Positions 1-9,339 are shown, counted from the stretch's first letter. The stretch: 45,691 nt of DNA from Aneurinibacillus danicus (GCF_007991215.1 NZ_BJXX01000117.1:1-45691); one strand, 5' to 3'. Numbers and translations are program-made. The notes: a model not told the origin generated them from the letters alone.

Positions 1-1461
1 TTAATTATAACAATTACTTTTTTAGTTGCTTTCTATTTAGGTATTCGTGCTCGTAAAGGGCAGGAAATGCAGCTAGAACAATGGGCAGTTGCTAATCGTA
101 ACTTCGGTTCATTAATCATGTTTGTACTAATGGCAGGAGAAATGTTTTCAACCTTTGTGTTTTTAGGTGCAAGTGGAGGAGCATACAGAATGGGGGGCCC
201 TGCCATCTATATATTTTGTGCGCTAACTTATATTGTACCGTACTGGATTTTACCTCCTATTTGGCGTTACGCAAAAAAACATGGCTTACTTACACAATCT
301 GATTTTTTTGCGAAGAAATATGACAGTAAGACGTTGGGATTATTAGTGGCAATTGTTGGTGTCGTTTCTATGATTCCATATATCGTTCTACAGTTAAAGG
401 GATTTCAAATCATTGTATCAGAAGCTTCTTATGGAAAAATTTCACCGACTTTAGCCGTATGGATAGGTATGATCGCAGTTACGATATTTGTTTATGTATC
501 CGGGATTCATGGCTCGGCATGGACAGCCGTTTTAAAAGATCTTCTCATGCTCATCGTTATTCTATTTCTAGGTATTTATCTACCCTATCACTATTACGGT
601 GGCATCAAGCCGATGTTTGAAACATTAGATGCTGCAAAGCCGGGATTTTTATTACTGCCTGACGAAGGGCTTAGTATATCCTGGTACATTTCTACATGTT
701 TAATCATTGCTTTGGGACAGTATATGTGGCCACATTGCTTTGGTGCAAGTTTATCATCAAAGGATGAAGGGGCATTGCGCAAGAATGCAGCCATTTTACC
801 AATTTACCAAATTGTTTTAGTGTTTATACTGTTTATCGGATTCACTGCTCTTTTACAAATACCGAATTTAAAAGGAGCAGAGTCAGATTTAGCCTTATTT
901 AAAATAGCAAAAGCAACATTTGACCCATGGTTTGTAGGGGTCATAGGAGCTGCAGGTTTGTTGGCGGCGCTTATCCCCTGTTCCATGTTACTGCTAACAG
1001 CGTCTACGATTTTATCAAAAAATATTTATAAGGCTATGAAACCGAATACAACCAACGAACAACTTGCGCGATTAACTCGTATTTTCGTACCTGTCGTTGC
1101 GTTAACTTCTTTATTTTTTACTTTTTATGGTGGAAACACAATGGTTGCATTGCTAATCATGGCTTATAGTTTTGTATTACAATTATTTCCATCTTTACTT
1201 TTTAGTTTATGGAAGAAAAACCCTGTTACCAAACTGGGTGCTTCTGCCGGGATAATAGCTGGTGTAGCCACGGTTGCTTATGTAACAATTACCAATATGA
1301 CTATGGGTACCTTGTTTCCTAAATTTCCACAGTTTATAAAGGATCTTGATATTGGTATAGTAGCGATTACGATTAATATAGTAGTTATGTTACTAGTTAG
1401 TGCTGTTACTAGTACAGCAAAGGTGAAAGCGGATATTGAGAAAAGAGTTACTTTTGAATAA
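1..1461 (+). CDS. sodium:solute symporter family transporter (5' partial)
   Basis: The reading frame is open from base 1, so the start codon lies outside the window; the ATG at 67 is internal. About 486 residues are visible with many hydrophobic helices. The run of membrane segments, the early G-A-S-G-G-A-Y-R-M-G-G-P stretch and the W-I-L-P-P-I-W loop fit the SSS (sodium:solute symporter) family, which takes up solutes with Na+. The substrate cannot be read from sequence. The next gene, a hydrolase on the same strand 32 bp downstream, suggests uptake of a compound that is then hydrolysed. The family assignment is fairly secure; the substrate is unknown. Confidence 0.8.
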   Translation, partial: LIITITFLVAFYLGIRARKGQEMQLEQWAVANRNFGSLIMFVLMAGEMFSTFVFLGASGGAYRMGGPAIYIFCALTYIVPYWILPPIWRYAKKHGLLTQSDFFAKKYDSKTLGLLVAIVGVVSMIPYIVLQLKGFQIIVSEASYGKISPTLAVWIGMIAVTIFVYVSGIHGSAWTAVLKDLLMLIVILFLGIYLPYHYYGGIKPMFETLDAAKPGFLLLPDEGLSISWYISTCLIIALGQYMWPHCFGASLSSKDEGALRKNAAILPIYQIVLVFILFIGFTALLQIPNLKGAESDLALFKIAKATFDPWFVGVIGAAGLLAALIPCSMLLLTASTILSKNIYKAMKPNTTNEQLARLTRIFVPVVALTSLFFTFYGGNTMVALLIMAYSFVLQLFPSLLFSLWKKNPVTKLGASAGIIAGVATVAYVTITNMTMGTLFPKFPQFIKDLDIGIVAITINIVVMLLVSAVTSTAKVKADIEKRVTFE

Positions 1462-1493
1462 AACGATACGGAAAAAACAGAGGGGCGAATAAT

Positions 1494-3251
1494 TTGGAGA
1501 TAACACAAATCTTGATAGAAAAAAATGTTCCATGTACGATGCGAGACGGGACAGTGTTGTATGCCAATATTTATCGACCGAATCAGGAAGGGGAATTTCC
1601 CGTATTATTGACACGACTTCCTTATGGCAAAGATTTGCCCTTTTATTCACACCGCTACCTTGACACAAACCGCCTTGTCAGCAATGGCTATGTTGTCATC
1701 ATCCAGGATGTTCGGGGCCGTTATCATTCTGAAGGGGAATTTCATCCATTCACATATGAAGCTGAAGACGGTTATGATACGGTAGAATGGGCGGCCTCAT
1801 TGCCTTATTCTTCTGGAAAAGTCGGAATGTTCGGTCTATCTTACTATGGATTCACGCAATTGCTGGCAGCTGCCGAGCGCCCGCCGCATTTGCATGCAAT
1901 TTTCCCGGCTATGACATTGAACGACCAGAGGGATGGTGGTTTTTACCAAAATGGTGCCTTGGGATTGGGACTTATGGAAACGTGGACGCTTGAATCCATT
2001 GTACCGGATCTTTTAAGGAGAAAACACAGGGATGCAAAGTCTTATGCTGAAGCGATAAAAAAAATGGCGAACAGTATGAATCATATTGATGAGTGGTACC
2101 GATATGCACCGATCAAGGATTGGCCGCCTATAGAAGAGCTTGGTGTCGCGGAGTTTTTCTTTGATTTTATGAACCGTAACTTGGAAGATGATGTTTGGAA
2201 GAAAACAAGTATCGTCGATAAGTATGATCGATTCAATGTTCCGGCCTATCATGTCGGAGGATGGTACGATTGTTTTTTGAACTCCACGATTCAAAACTAC
2301 ACGGAAATGAAAAAGAAAGCGGACGGTAAGGCAAAACATTATCAAAAAATAATTATCGGACCCTGGGGACACGGAGACTTCCGTACTGGTCTCGGTGAAC
2401 GGTCATTCGGGGTTCATTCATCCGGGGACTGGATCGATCTGCGCGAAGATCTCACCCATCTTCATCTGCGCTGGTTTGATTATTGGCTAAAAGGAAAGGA
2501 TACGAATATTACCGAAGAAGCGCCGGTTAAAATCTTTGTAATGGGAATGAATAAGTGGCGTGATGAATATGAGTGGCCGCTTGCCCGCACAAAATACGTG
2601 CCATACTACTTCCACAGTGAAGGCGGAGCCAATACACGATTCGGCGACGGAAGGTTATCAACGGAAAAACCGGGGGATGAGACGGTCGACCGATTCGTAT
2701 ATGATCCTAAAAACCCGGTTCCGACTCATGGAGGAGCTACATTATATGATGGCGTGAATACGATGGGACCGCGTGATCAAAGGCGTATTGAGGAAAGAGA
2801 GGATGTCCTGGTCTATACTTCGGAACCTTTGAAAGCGCCACTGGAAGTGACGGGGCACGTTAAAGTGAAGCTTTGGGCAGCAACGGATGCGAAAGATACC
2901 GATTTTACTGCGAAGCTGGTAGATGTCTTGCCTGACGGAACGGCTTATAATTTAACCGATGGAATCGTTCGTGCTAGATATCGAAACGGCTACAAACCTG
3001 AGGCGGATTTAAATGGGGAAGTGGTTGAGTATGAGATTGATTTGTGGGCGACCAGTAACGTTTTTCTTCCGGGCCACTGTATAAGGGTTGAAATATCCTC
3101 CAGTAATTTCCCGCGTTTTGACGCAAATCCGAATACAGGGAAAACGATGAAAGATAGCGGTGAAACGAAGCCCGCGAAACAAACCGTTTATCATAACGAG
3201 AAATATCCCTCACATGTGATTCTTCCAATCATTCCTGTTGAGGAAGTGTAA
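1494..3251 (+). CDS. CocE/NonD-type alpha/beta hydrolase (X-Pro dipeptidyl-peptidase S15 family)
   Basis: 585 residues from a TTG start preceded by AGAGGGG. Residues 1-300 form an alpha/beta-hydrolase domain. The GLSYYG motif places the nucleophilic serine at about S116, and the upstream D-V-R-G-R-Y segment is typical of CocE-like esterases. The C-terminal part (V-T-G-H-V-K-V-K-L-W-A onward) matches the jelly-roll domain of X-Pro dipeptidyl-peptidases and cocaine esterase. There is no signal peptide, so it is probably cytosolic. It likely hydrolyses an ester or acyl-amide bond; substrate unknown. It lies close behind the symporter and probably shares its operon. Confidence 0.88.
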   Translation: MEITQILIEKNVPCTMRDGTVLYANIYRPNQEGEFPVLLTRLPYGKDLPFYSHRYLDTNRLVSNGYVVIIQDVRGRYHSEGEFHPFTYEAEDGYDTVEWAASLPYSSGKVGMFGLSYYGFTQLLAAAERPPHLHAIFPAMTLNDQRDGGFYQNGALGLGLMETWTLESIVPDLLRRKHRDAKSYAEAIKKMANSMNHIDEWYRYAPIKDWPPIEELGVAEFFFDFMNRNLEDDVWKKTSIVDKYDRFNVPAYHVGGWYDCFLNSTIQNYTEMKKKADGKAKHYQKIIIGPWGHGDFRTGLGERSFGVHSSGDWIDLREDLTHLHLRWFDYWLKGKDTNITEEAPVKIFVMGMNKWRDEYEWPLARTKYVPYYFHSEGGANTRFGDGRLSTEKPGDETVDRFVYDPKNPVPTHGGATLYDGVNTMGPRDQRRIEEREDVLVYTSEPLKAPLEVTGHVKVKLWAATDAKDTDFTAKLVDVLPDGTAYNLTDGIVRARYRNGYKPEADLNGEVVEYEIDLWATSNVFLPGHCIRVEISSSNFPRFDANPNTGKTMKDSGETKPAKQTVYHNEKYPSHVILPIIPVEEV

Positions 3252-3277
3252 TCTTCATTTGATTTAGGATTAAACAT

Positions 3278-3307
3278 GAAACCCTGCCTTTTAAAAGGCA
3301 GGGTTTC
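3278..3307. terminator. perfect inverted repeat between convergent genes, probable bidirectional terminator
   Basis: GAAACCCTGCCTTTT is followed directly by its reverse complement. It lies between the ends of the convergent hydrolase gene and copC-like gene. No long T-run follows on either strand, so termination strength is uncertain. Confidence 0.5.
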
Positions 3308-3377
3308 AGCTTGAAAGCCGTTCCGAATCTGAAACGGCTGCTTTAGTTCATAAAATTAATGAAATCGGACACTATCG

Positions 3378-3920
3378 TTATTTTTTCATTTTCTGAAACA
3401 GGAAGATAAGCGATCCAATGATTAAGATACCAATGATAATAAAGCCAATCATAAAAGCGGAATTCTCTTGCTGTTGTTCCTCATTTTGATGATCCGTATT
3501 TGATTGTTCGGGCGCTGGCTGTGTATCTTCCTTAGACGGCGCTCGTCTTTCTCCCGCCTGCTCTCCTTGCGGAACTTTCACCTGAAAAGAAAGATTCCCT
3601 CTGAGCGGATGACCGTCTTCTCCAATGTTCATCCAACGAACTTTATAGCTGCCGTTTGGTAACGGCTTGTCTAACGTTGCCTTTAATACCTTCCCTTCCG
3701 TATCGATACTACGTACCGGAACGCTGTCCCCTTGCTCATTTTTTATTTCTATCTTGCTTCCGCGTTCAATATTTCCGCTAAATTGTATCGTAATTTCTTG
3801 GATGGGGTGGGTTACCACCTCCCCGTTTTTAGGTGAACTGCTTTTCAAACCAGAATGAGCAAATACTTGTGTCGTTATGAGCATAAAGGAAAAAAGCAAA
3901 AAAAGTATCCTCTTTTTCAT
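3378..3920 (-). CDS. CopC-domain copper-binding protein, membrane anchored
   Basis: 180 residues from an ATG at 3920, preceded by AAGGAG; an upstream in-frame ATG at 3995 lacks a ribosome site. A signal peptide (about residues 1-21) ends in VFA, which makes His22 the N-terminal residue of the mature protein, as in the CopC copper site. A second conserved motif, D-G-H-P-L-R-G, supplies another ligand. The CopC domain (residues 22-120) is followed by a polar Gln/Glu-rich linker and a C-terminal membrane helix ending in K-M-K-K. It probably binds copper outside the membrane. It is divergent from the two-component genes and close to a YcnI-like gene; in Bacillus subtilis the ycn locus combines CopC/CopD (YcnJ) and YcnI. 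Confidence 0.85.
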   Translation of the reverse strand: MKKRILFLLFSFMLITTQVFAHSGLKSSSPKNGEVVTHPIQEITIQFSGNIERGSKIEIKNEQGDSVPVRSIDTEGKVLKATLDKPLPNGSYKVRWMNIGEDGHPLRGNLSFQVKVPQGEQAGERRAPSKEDTQPAPEQSNTDHQNEEQQQENSAFMIGFIIIGILIIGSLIFLFQKMKK

Positions 3921-4004
3921 GACATCCAACTCCTTATTTCTCTCTATATTTTGCGAATTTCCTATCCCATTATACGAATAACTAAACGATTCCATTCATC
4001 TAAC

Positions 4005-4099
4005 GCCACCTAAGAAGTGGCATTTTATATATATCGCAGATTTCCCGACATAACCATAGCCCACATGAGCTATCTTAACCCATGCAGTAATTGGTTATG
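4005..4099. promoter_or_regulatory. divergent control region with nested inverted repeats
   Basis: The 239-bp gap between the copC-like gene and the histidine kinase holds three inverted repeats: GCCAC/GTGGC at 4005-4021, CATAACCA/TGGTTATG at 4049-4056 and 4092-4099, and nested in the latter ATAGC/GCTAT at 4056-4073. They are candidate operators, possibly for the response regulator encoded downstream. No regulator has been matched to them. Confidence 0.3.
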
Positions 4100-4159
4100 A
4101 TATATATGTATAGAAGTAGAAGGATATTTAGAGATTACTATGTAAGGGAGAGGGCTTCT

Positions 4160-4957
4160 ATGTCTTATCGTCTTTTGCAAGTGCTTACCGTTGTTTTACC
4201 TACGTTACTAATTGGAGGGTTTGAGTATATTCGCCATGAGTTCCTGCTTGAGCACTTATCGATGGAAACAGGAAATGTGTATATTACGGTTCTTACGTTT
4301 GTTCTTTCCCTTTTGTTTTCTTTCTGGGCATTCCATATTATCCGCACAACGAATGAACGACTCGCTCAGGAACAGGCAAGACGGGCTGTGTATGAAGAAA
4401 GGGAGCGGCTTGCTCGTGAGCTTCATGATGGTATCGCCCAGTCCCTTTTCTTTCTCAATATTAAACTCAGGCAGGGTCATATCGAGGATGCTTCTCGTGC
4501 TGTTTCCATGATTGATAACCATGTGCGTCAGGCTATTTTTAATCTGCGTTCTTTACCCGAAGAGGGGGGGACACTGACCTCCCGGCTTACAAAGTGGCTT
4601 TCTGAATGGAGTTCAGTAACGGGTATTGACGTAGAAGAAGAAATTGAACTTCCTGCTGCATTATTCACGCCAAAAGAGGAGATACAAATCTTTGCGATTA
4701 TTCAAGAAGCGTTTGCGAATATTCGCAAGCACTCCGGAGCTTCTAATGTAACCATTGAATTGAAAGGAGGAGAAGATGGGTGGCGACTGAAGATTGTTGA
4801 TAATGGTTGTGGGATCGAAAGCGCTGCGATACCGGTAAAGAAATATGGGATTTTCATGATGAAGGAACGCGCAAAAGAACTTGGGGCAAGCTTTCATCTT
4901 TCTAATCGAGAGACGTGTGGAACAGAAGTGATTGTGACAAAGGAGAGGCAAAAATGA
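4160..4957 (+). CDS. NarL-family sensor histidine kinase (HisKA_3 type)
   Basis: 265 residues. The ATG at 4160 is chosen because AAGGGAGAGGG precedes it; the ATG at 4091 has no ribosome site. Two membrane helices (about residues 7-25 and 40-62) bracket a short extracellular loop of only about 15 residues. A coiled linker leads to the phosphoacceptor motif R-E-L-H-D-G-I-A-Q with His89. The N box (Q-E-A-F-A-N-I-R-K-H-S) and the D-N-G-C-G-I box mark the ATPase domain. The tiny sensor loop suggests intramembrane sensing, as in LiaS/DesK-like kinases. The stop codon overlaps the response-regulator start (ATGA). Copper sensing is inferred from the neighbours only. Confidence 0.9.
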   Translation: MSYRLLQVLTVVLPTLLIGGFEYIRHEFLLEHLSMETGNVYITVLTFVLSLLFSFWAFHIIRTTNERLAQEQARRAVYEERERLARELHDGIAQSLFFLNIKLRQGHIEDASRAVSMIDNHVRQAIFNLRSLPEEGGTLTSRLTKWLSEWSSVTGIDVEEEIELPAALFTPKEEIQIFAIIQEAFANIRKHSGASNVTIELKGGEDGWRLKIVDNGCGIESAAIPVKKYGIFMMKERAKELGASFHLSNRETCGTEVIVTKERQK

Positions 4958-5601
4958 AGCAATATAGCGTTGTGATTGCGGATGACCATCCACTGGCACG
5001 GGAAGGCATTCGAAGTGTGTTAGAGGGAGATGAATCCTTTGTTATTGTAGGGGAAGCCACAGATGGGCAGGAAGCGTTTGAGCTTTGTAGAGAACTGCAG
5101 CCCCATTTACTTCTTCTCGATATTAATATGCCTGGAGTAAACGGGCTGGAAGCGGTTCGGAAAATTAGAATGACCTATCCTCGAATCCATGTTGTCATGT
5201 TAACTGTTTCGGATGATGTGAAAGATTTGTTTACCGCCATTCAATTCGGTGCGCAAGGATATTTACTAAAAAACATGGAGCCCGGCGACTGGATAACGTA
5301 CCTACATGCTTTGCTTGGAGACAATACAGAAGTATCTCGAGAAATAGCCAGTCGGTTATTGTATCGTTTTCGTACAGGGAGCACCTCTGATGAACCGGGT
5401 CTAAGCTCTTTGACTGCGCGAGAACGCGAGATACTTTTCTGGGTTGCAGCGGGTGAGACAAATAAACAAATTGCTCATCGTCTTGTCATTGCGGAAAACA
5501 CCGTAAAGAATCATATAAAAAACTTGTTAGAAAAACTTCACCTTGATAACCGTGTGCAGCTAGCCGCTTATGCTGTTCGTCATGGTCTGGCAGCGGACTA
5601 G
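4954..5601 (+). CDS. NarL/FixJ-family response regulator
   Basis: 215 residues, starting at the ATG that overlaps the kinase stop and is preceded by AGGAGAGG. The receiver domain has acidic D10/D11 and the phosphorylation site Asp56 in L-L-D-I-N-M-P-G. The C-terminal LuxR-type HTH (L-T-A-R-E-R-E-I-L through N-T-V-K-N-H-I-K-N-L-L-E-K-L) is complete. It is the cognate partner of the kinase and probably controls the flanking copper-associated genes, although no shared operator could be proven by eye. Confidence 0.92.
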   Translation: MKQYSVVIADDHPLAREGIRSVLEGDESFVIVGEATDGQEAFELCRELQPHLLLLDINMPGVNGLEAVRKIRMTYPRIHVVMLTVSDDVKDLFTAIQFGAQGYLLKNMEPGDWITYLHALLGDNTEVSREIASRLLYRFRTGSTSDEPGLSSLTAREREILFWVAAGETNKQIAHRLVIAENTVKNHIKNLLEKLHLDNRVQLAAYAVRHGLAAD

Positions 5602-5761
5602 ATTTCCTAATAAAGAATATTATGCAGACAAAGTAGAATATATAGGTGCCAAGATGACCCGTTCGAGTCATTTTCCGATTCTTATTGCAGATCTAAAATA
5701 AATACCGTAAGGCTTCATTTACCCCATTTTATTATATCAAGACATAGAGAGGACAAAATTT

Positions 5762-6400
5762 ATGAAACAAGTAGCAAAGGTATTTTTATCATGCTTTTTA
5801 CTTCTGTTTGTTTTTGCTAACGTAGCGAGTGCTCATGTTGTCGTATTACCGGAGGAAACGACACAAGGAGCATACGAAGTATTTACTGTCCGTGTACCTA
5901 CGGAAAAAGAGATTCCAACAACGAAAGTACAAGTAACGTTCTCCAATGACGTAAAGGTTTCGCGCTTTGAACCAAAACCAGGTTGGAAATATGAGATAAC
6001 GAAAGATGCAAATGATAAAATCACAAGCGTTACATGGATTGCCACAGGAAATGGGATAGGTGCCACAGAATTTGAGCAATTCAATATGCAAGGAAAGGTA
6101 AGCGACACCGCAAAGGAAATCGTTTGGAAAGCAGTACAAACGTATAAAGATGGGAGTGTAGTAGAATGGGTTGGTGCAGAGGATTCTGACTCCCCGGCAT
6201 CTGTTACAAAGGTACATCCCAAACAAGAAAATACACAAACAGACCATCATAGCCATCATGCAACAAGTCCAACGAAAGAAAATACAAGCGAAACGAGTGG
6301 GCAAACAGACAATACATCCAATCTTCCCCTGTATATTTCTCTCGTTGCATTAGTGCTAGGAATCGTTGCTATAGTGGTATCATTACGAAAAAGAACGTAA
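5762..6400 (+). CDS. YcnI-like (DUF1775) copper-associated protein
   Basis: 212 residues with a signal peptide ending in ASA, so that His25 becomes the mature N-terminus. This agrees with the single-histidine copper site described for YcnI domains. The following H-V-V-V-L-P-E-E-T and F-T-V-R-V-P segments are typical of the family. A His/Thr/Ser-rich linker (residues 145-180, several HH pairs) precedes a C-terminal membrane helix ending R-K-R-T. The organisation (signal, metal domain, linker, anchor) parallels the CopC-like protein at 3378-3920. It probably works in extracytoplasmic copper binding. Confidence 0.87.
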   Translation: MKQVAKVFLSCFLLLFVFANVASAHVVVLPEETTQGAYEVFTVRVPTEKEIPTTKVQVTFSNDVKVSRFEPKPGWKYEITKDANDKITSVTWIATGNGIGATEFEQFNMQGKVSDTAKEIVWKAVQTYKDGSVVEWVGAEDSDSPASVTKVHPKQENTQTDHHSHHATSPTKENTSETSGQTDNTSNLPLYISLVALVLGIVAIVVSLRKRT

Positions 6401-6446
6401 AGAGACATCATCCTGTGTTCATCAAGTTAGGAAGGAGTAAAACCTT

Positions 6447-7139
6447 ATGAGAAAATGGATTGGCCTTATCGTTGTAGGAGTCATTTTTGTGCAATTAGTA
6501 AATAGTAGCGTAGTCGGTGCTCACACTGTAAAAAAGACATCTTCACCAGCTCCTGACAGCCTGGTGACTGCTTCTCACGCTTCTAAAGGTGTTCGAGTAT
6601 TTGTGAATGGTAAAGAGTTAGCAGGGAAAGTGCCTGCACGAATCATTGACGGACATACCCTGGTGCCCATTCGTGATTTGGCAGAATCACTCGGGAAACA
6701 GGTAGAGTGGGAACCGAAAGAACAAATCGTTACCATAAGTAATGGTACAATAAACGCTCATCATCATGAAATCTATCTACACCCGGCTGGAACTCCTGCT
6801 CCGTCAGTCAAACTTGAAGTCAAACCAGATGCAAAGAGTGGATTTAATGTACATGTGGAAACTTCCAATTGGACATGGGCTCCTGAAAATGTAAATCGCG
6901 CCGCTACGCCGAATCAGGGGCATGCTCACTTGTACGTAGATGGAGTAAAAGTGGCGCGTATGTATGGCCCATGGTATCACTTAGATGGCCTTGAGCCTGG
7001 CTCTCATGATATAACGGTGACATTGAATGCAAACAATCATGCGGAGTACGCCCTGGATGAAAACCATAAACTTGTGTCTACCGTCTCTATCGTATATTCT
7101 CCCGCACAGCAAGATGAACAAAAAAATCACACACACTAA
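6447..7139 (+). CDS. copper amine oxidase N-terminal (stalk) domain protein with His-rich C-terminal domain
   Basis: 230 residues with a signal peptide (residues 1-24). Residues 45-95 (V-F-V-N-G-K-E through V-T-I) match the copper amine oxidase N-terminal/stalk domain common in secreted Bacillales proteins. Residues 105-225 form a separate beta-rich domain with many histidines (G-H-A-H-L-Y-V-D-G, W-Y-H-L, G-S-H-D-I-T-V-T-L-N) that I do not assign firmly; it resembles DUF4399-like folds. It is 46 bp behind the YcnI-like gene, preceded by GGAAGGAG, and likely co-transcribed. A metal-binding role is inferred. Confidence 0.75.
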   Translation: MRKWIGLIVVGVIFVQLVNSSVVGAHTVKKTSSPAPDSLVTASHASKGVRVFVNGKELAGKVPARIIDGHTLVPIRDLAESLGKQVEWEPKEQIVTISNGTINAHHHEIYLHPAGTPAPSVKLEVKPDAKSGFNVHVETSNWTWAPENVNRAATPNQGHAHLYVDGVKVARMYGPWYHLDGLEPGSHDITVTLNANNHAEYALDENHKLVSTVSIVYSPAQQDEQKNHTH

Positions 7140-7158
7140 CTGTTAGAAGTTCTGATAC

Positions 7159-7200
7159 AAAAAGCACCGTGTAGCTAAAGCTTGCGGTGCTTTTTATTTT
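7159..7200 (+). terminator. rho-independent terminator
   Basis: AAAAAGCACCG and CGGTGCTTTTT form an 11-bp stem followed by a T-rich run. It ends the ycnI/stalk-protein operon. Confidence 0.9.
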
Positions 7201-7457
7201 TCCACCTTATAAAATTTCCGTTTCGTTGTTGCTTCCAATAAGCAATTTTTATATAGAAGTAAATTATTAGGGAATCTAACAAAAAGTCCATTTTGTTAGT
7301 TCTTGAATCACATAGTAGTTAATTGAATTTTCTTTTATTGGAAGAGAGTGGTATGAGTAGACTGAATTCAAATGAACCATTCAATGATAGGGGAAAATCA
7401 GCAGAAGGTAGCGACGTAAAGTTAAAAAAATTGTGATAGCCGAACTACCAATATTTT
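7201..7457 (+). ncRNA. candidate structured leader upstream of cheW
   Basis: No gene is seen between 7200 and 7519. The stretch holds an inverted repeat (CTAACAAAA/TTTTGTTAG, 7276-7299). Further on, a GGTAG/CTACC stem (7407-7411 with 7445-7449) encloses GACGTAAAGTTA and GATAGCCGA. It ends just before an intrinsic terminator. A leader structure followed by a terminator ahead of chemotaxis genes is the usual arrangement of a transcriptional riboswitch. The fragments recall c-di-GMP-I riboswitches, but the canonical P1b hairpin between the stem and GACGCAAAG is not evident, so the class is unproven. Confidence 0.35.
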
Positions 7458-7496
7458 AAGCTGGATATTCCTTATCAGGGTATCCAGCTTTTTAAT
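7458..7496 (+). terminator. intrinsic terminator upstream of cheW
   Basis: AAGCTGGATA and TATCCAGCTT form a 10-bp stem followed by TTTAATTT, only 24 bp before the cheW start. Its position suggests attenuation of the downstream operon. Confidence 0.85.
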
Positions 7497-7519
7497 TTAT
7501 AAAGAGGAAGGGATGACAG

Positions 7520-7972
7520 ATGGAGGATTTTAAAGCGATTATTTTTAGCGTGGGGAACGTAAAATTTGGCATAGACATTAACCGAGTGTTCTCCATTGAT
7601 AGGATGGCATCTGTCACGGTTTTACCGAGATTGCCATCGTATATGAGGGGGGTTTTAGAGTTACGAGGAGAAGTAATTCCTCTTATTGATTTACGCCAAT
7701 TCTTATTAGAATATGACGATTCTGAGGAAATGAATAGTACTCGAATCATAACAGTGAAAGTAGATGAACAACCTATTGGATTAGTAGTGGATGCGGCCAC
7801 GGATGTGTTGAACATTTCCGCTCATACCATTCAAAGACCAAATCTCGATTACGAAGACATCTCGTTTATTTTGGGGGTTTCAAAGTTAAACGAAGATTTG
7901 TTAATCTTGTTGGACATTGATAAATTATTAGAAAATATAACAAATTTAAAAGAATTGCTACAAAGAATTTGA
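7520..7972 (+). CDS. cheW: chemotaxis adaptor CheW
   Basis: 150 residues comprising a single CheW domain. The family hallmarks are F-G-I-D-I-N-R-V-F near the start, R-G-V-L-E-L-R-G-E-V-I-P-L-I-D-L-R in the middle and I-G-L-V-V-D towards the end. CheW couples chemoreceptors to the CheA kinase on the inner face of the membrane. GAGGAAGGG precedes the ATG. It is 30 bp ahead of a chemoreceptor gene with no CheA nearby, so the pair looks like an accessory receptor/adaptor unit. Confidence 0.9.
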   Translation: MEDFKAIIFSVGNVKFGIDINRVFSIDRMASVTVLPRLPSYMRGVLELRGEVIPLIDLRQFLLEYDDSEEMNSTRIITVKVDEQPIGLVVDAATDVLNISAHTIQRPNLDYEDISFILGVSKLNEDLLILLDIDKLLENITNLKELLQRI

Positions 7973-8002
7973 TGAATAACGGGAATGAAGGGAAAGGGAA
8001 AG

Positions 8003-9238
8003 ATGAAGGATAAAAATTATATTTTAAATATTATGGCTTTTATTGTATTTATGATTATTGGAACACTACCTATCATATTAAGTTTTTGGATTACCAATCA
8101 TTTTTACGGATTTGTTATTGTTTTGTTGTTGTCTATTGGTGGTTTTATGATTTTTAGAAATATCATCATAAAGCCAATTATGGAATTAACCGAGCGTTCA
8201 CAGGCCGTACTGGAAGGCGATTTAACGCAAGAAGTGGCTGTGAAGGCAAAGGGGATTATTGGAATTTTGGCTACAACTATCAATGGGATGACGGAAAGTT
8301 TACGTAATTTAGCAGTAAAGATTCAAAGTGATACAAACGAAATCAAAGAAACAGCAGGGGCTTTGTCTGAAGTAGCAAATATATCAGAAACGACAACGCA
8401 AGAATTAGCAGCAAGTTTAGAACAGGCTTCTTCTAATACGCAAGAACAAAACGCAAATATCGAAGAACTTCAAGCCGCTTTTGAAGAAATGAGTGCTTCT
8501 ATCGAGGAAATTGCAGCTTCAACCCAACAAGCCAGTGCGGTAGCAACCCAAGCAATAACAACCTCAGAAGACGGGGTAAATGCTGTTGAGAATGTAAGCA
8601 ATCGCTTAGACTTGATTGCAGACAGTACGCAATTGTTAGAGGGGATAATTGGAAAGTTGGAGGAAGGGTCAAAACAAATCTCAGAAATGGTGGCAATGAT
8701 CACGCATATGTCGGAACAAACCAATTTATTGGCTCTTAATGCAGCGATTGAAGCGGCACGAGCGGGTGAACATGGACGTGGTTTTGCTGTTGTTGCAGGA
8801 GAAGTAAGGAAATTGGCAGAAGAGAGTGGAAATGCAGCTCAAAACATTGTAAAGATTGTGACCGATAATCAAAAGGATACTCAACAAGCGGTGGATGTTA
8901 TTTCAAGAATTAGAAATGAAGTTATGGGTGGTCAAGAATTAGCAACAAAGGCCAAAGAAGCATTAACTATCATTATGAACAGTACAAAAGAGATTGATGC
9001 AAATTCATCCCAGGTTGCTGCTGCTGTTGAACAGCAATCGGCGGTTATTGAAGAGATTACAAAATCGGTGGAATTTATTGCGAATAGCGCACAACAAATT
9101 GCGGCTGCGGCTCAGCAGGCGAATGCGGCAGTTGAAGAACAATCGGCAACTGCTGGTGAATTAAAAAATTCTTCTTCGCGATTAGGAATTTTAACCAAAG
9201 AATTACAAACATTGGTTGGTCACTTTATAACAAAATAA
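8003..9238 (+). CDS. methyl-accepting chemotaxis protein with minimal sensor region
   Basis: 411 residues from the ATG at 8003, preceded by GAAGGGAAAGGG; an ATG at 7985 is an alternative. Two membrane helices (about residues 5-50) are separated by only a few residues, so there is no ligand-binding domain. A HAMP domain (I-I-I-K-P-I-M-E-L onward) leads into a long signalling hairpin. Its tip contains the conserved [16 protein letters not shown] segment. A receptor without an external domain probably senses cytoplasmic, membrane or energy-state signals. The CheW partner is directly upstream. Confidence 0.9.
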   Translation: MKDKNYILNIMAFIVFMIIGTLPIILSFWITNHFYGFVIVLLLSIGGFMIFRNIIIKPIMELTERSQAVLEGDLTQEVAVKAKGIIGILATTINGMTESLRNLAVKIQSDTNEIKETAGALSEVANISETTTQELAASLEQASSNTQEQNANIEELQAAFEEMSASIEEIAASTQQASAVATQAITTSEDGVNAVENVSNRLDLIADSTQLLEGIIGKLEEGSKQISEMVAMITHMSEQTNLLALNAAIEAARAGEHGRGFAVVAGEVRKLAEESGNAAQNIVKIVTDNQKDTQQAVDVISRIRNEVMGGQELATKAKEALTIIMNSTKEIDANSSQVAAAVEQQSAVIEEITKSVEFIANSAQQIAAAAQQANAAVEEQSATAGELKNSSSRLGILTKELQTLVGHFITK

Positions 9239-9339
9239 AAAAGCAAAGGCCCGCCGTTTTGGCAGGAACTTTTTTAAGCAAGTACAGTCAGTCTCATCTG
9301 GATTGTCTATTTTGTTTTGACATCATACAACAAAAATCG

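Noticed and set aside
7407-7449. Firm call of a c-di-GMP-I riboswitch
   Set aside because: The GACGTAAAG-like core and closing stem are suggestive, but the hairpin expected between the first stem strand and the core is missing; kept only as a candidate.
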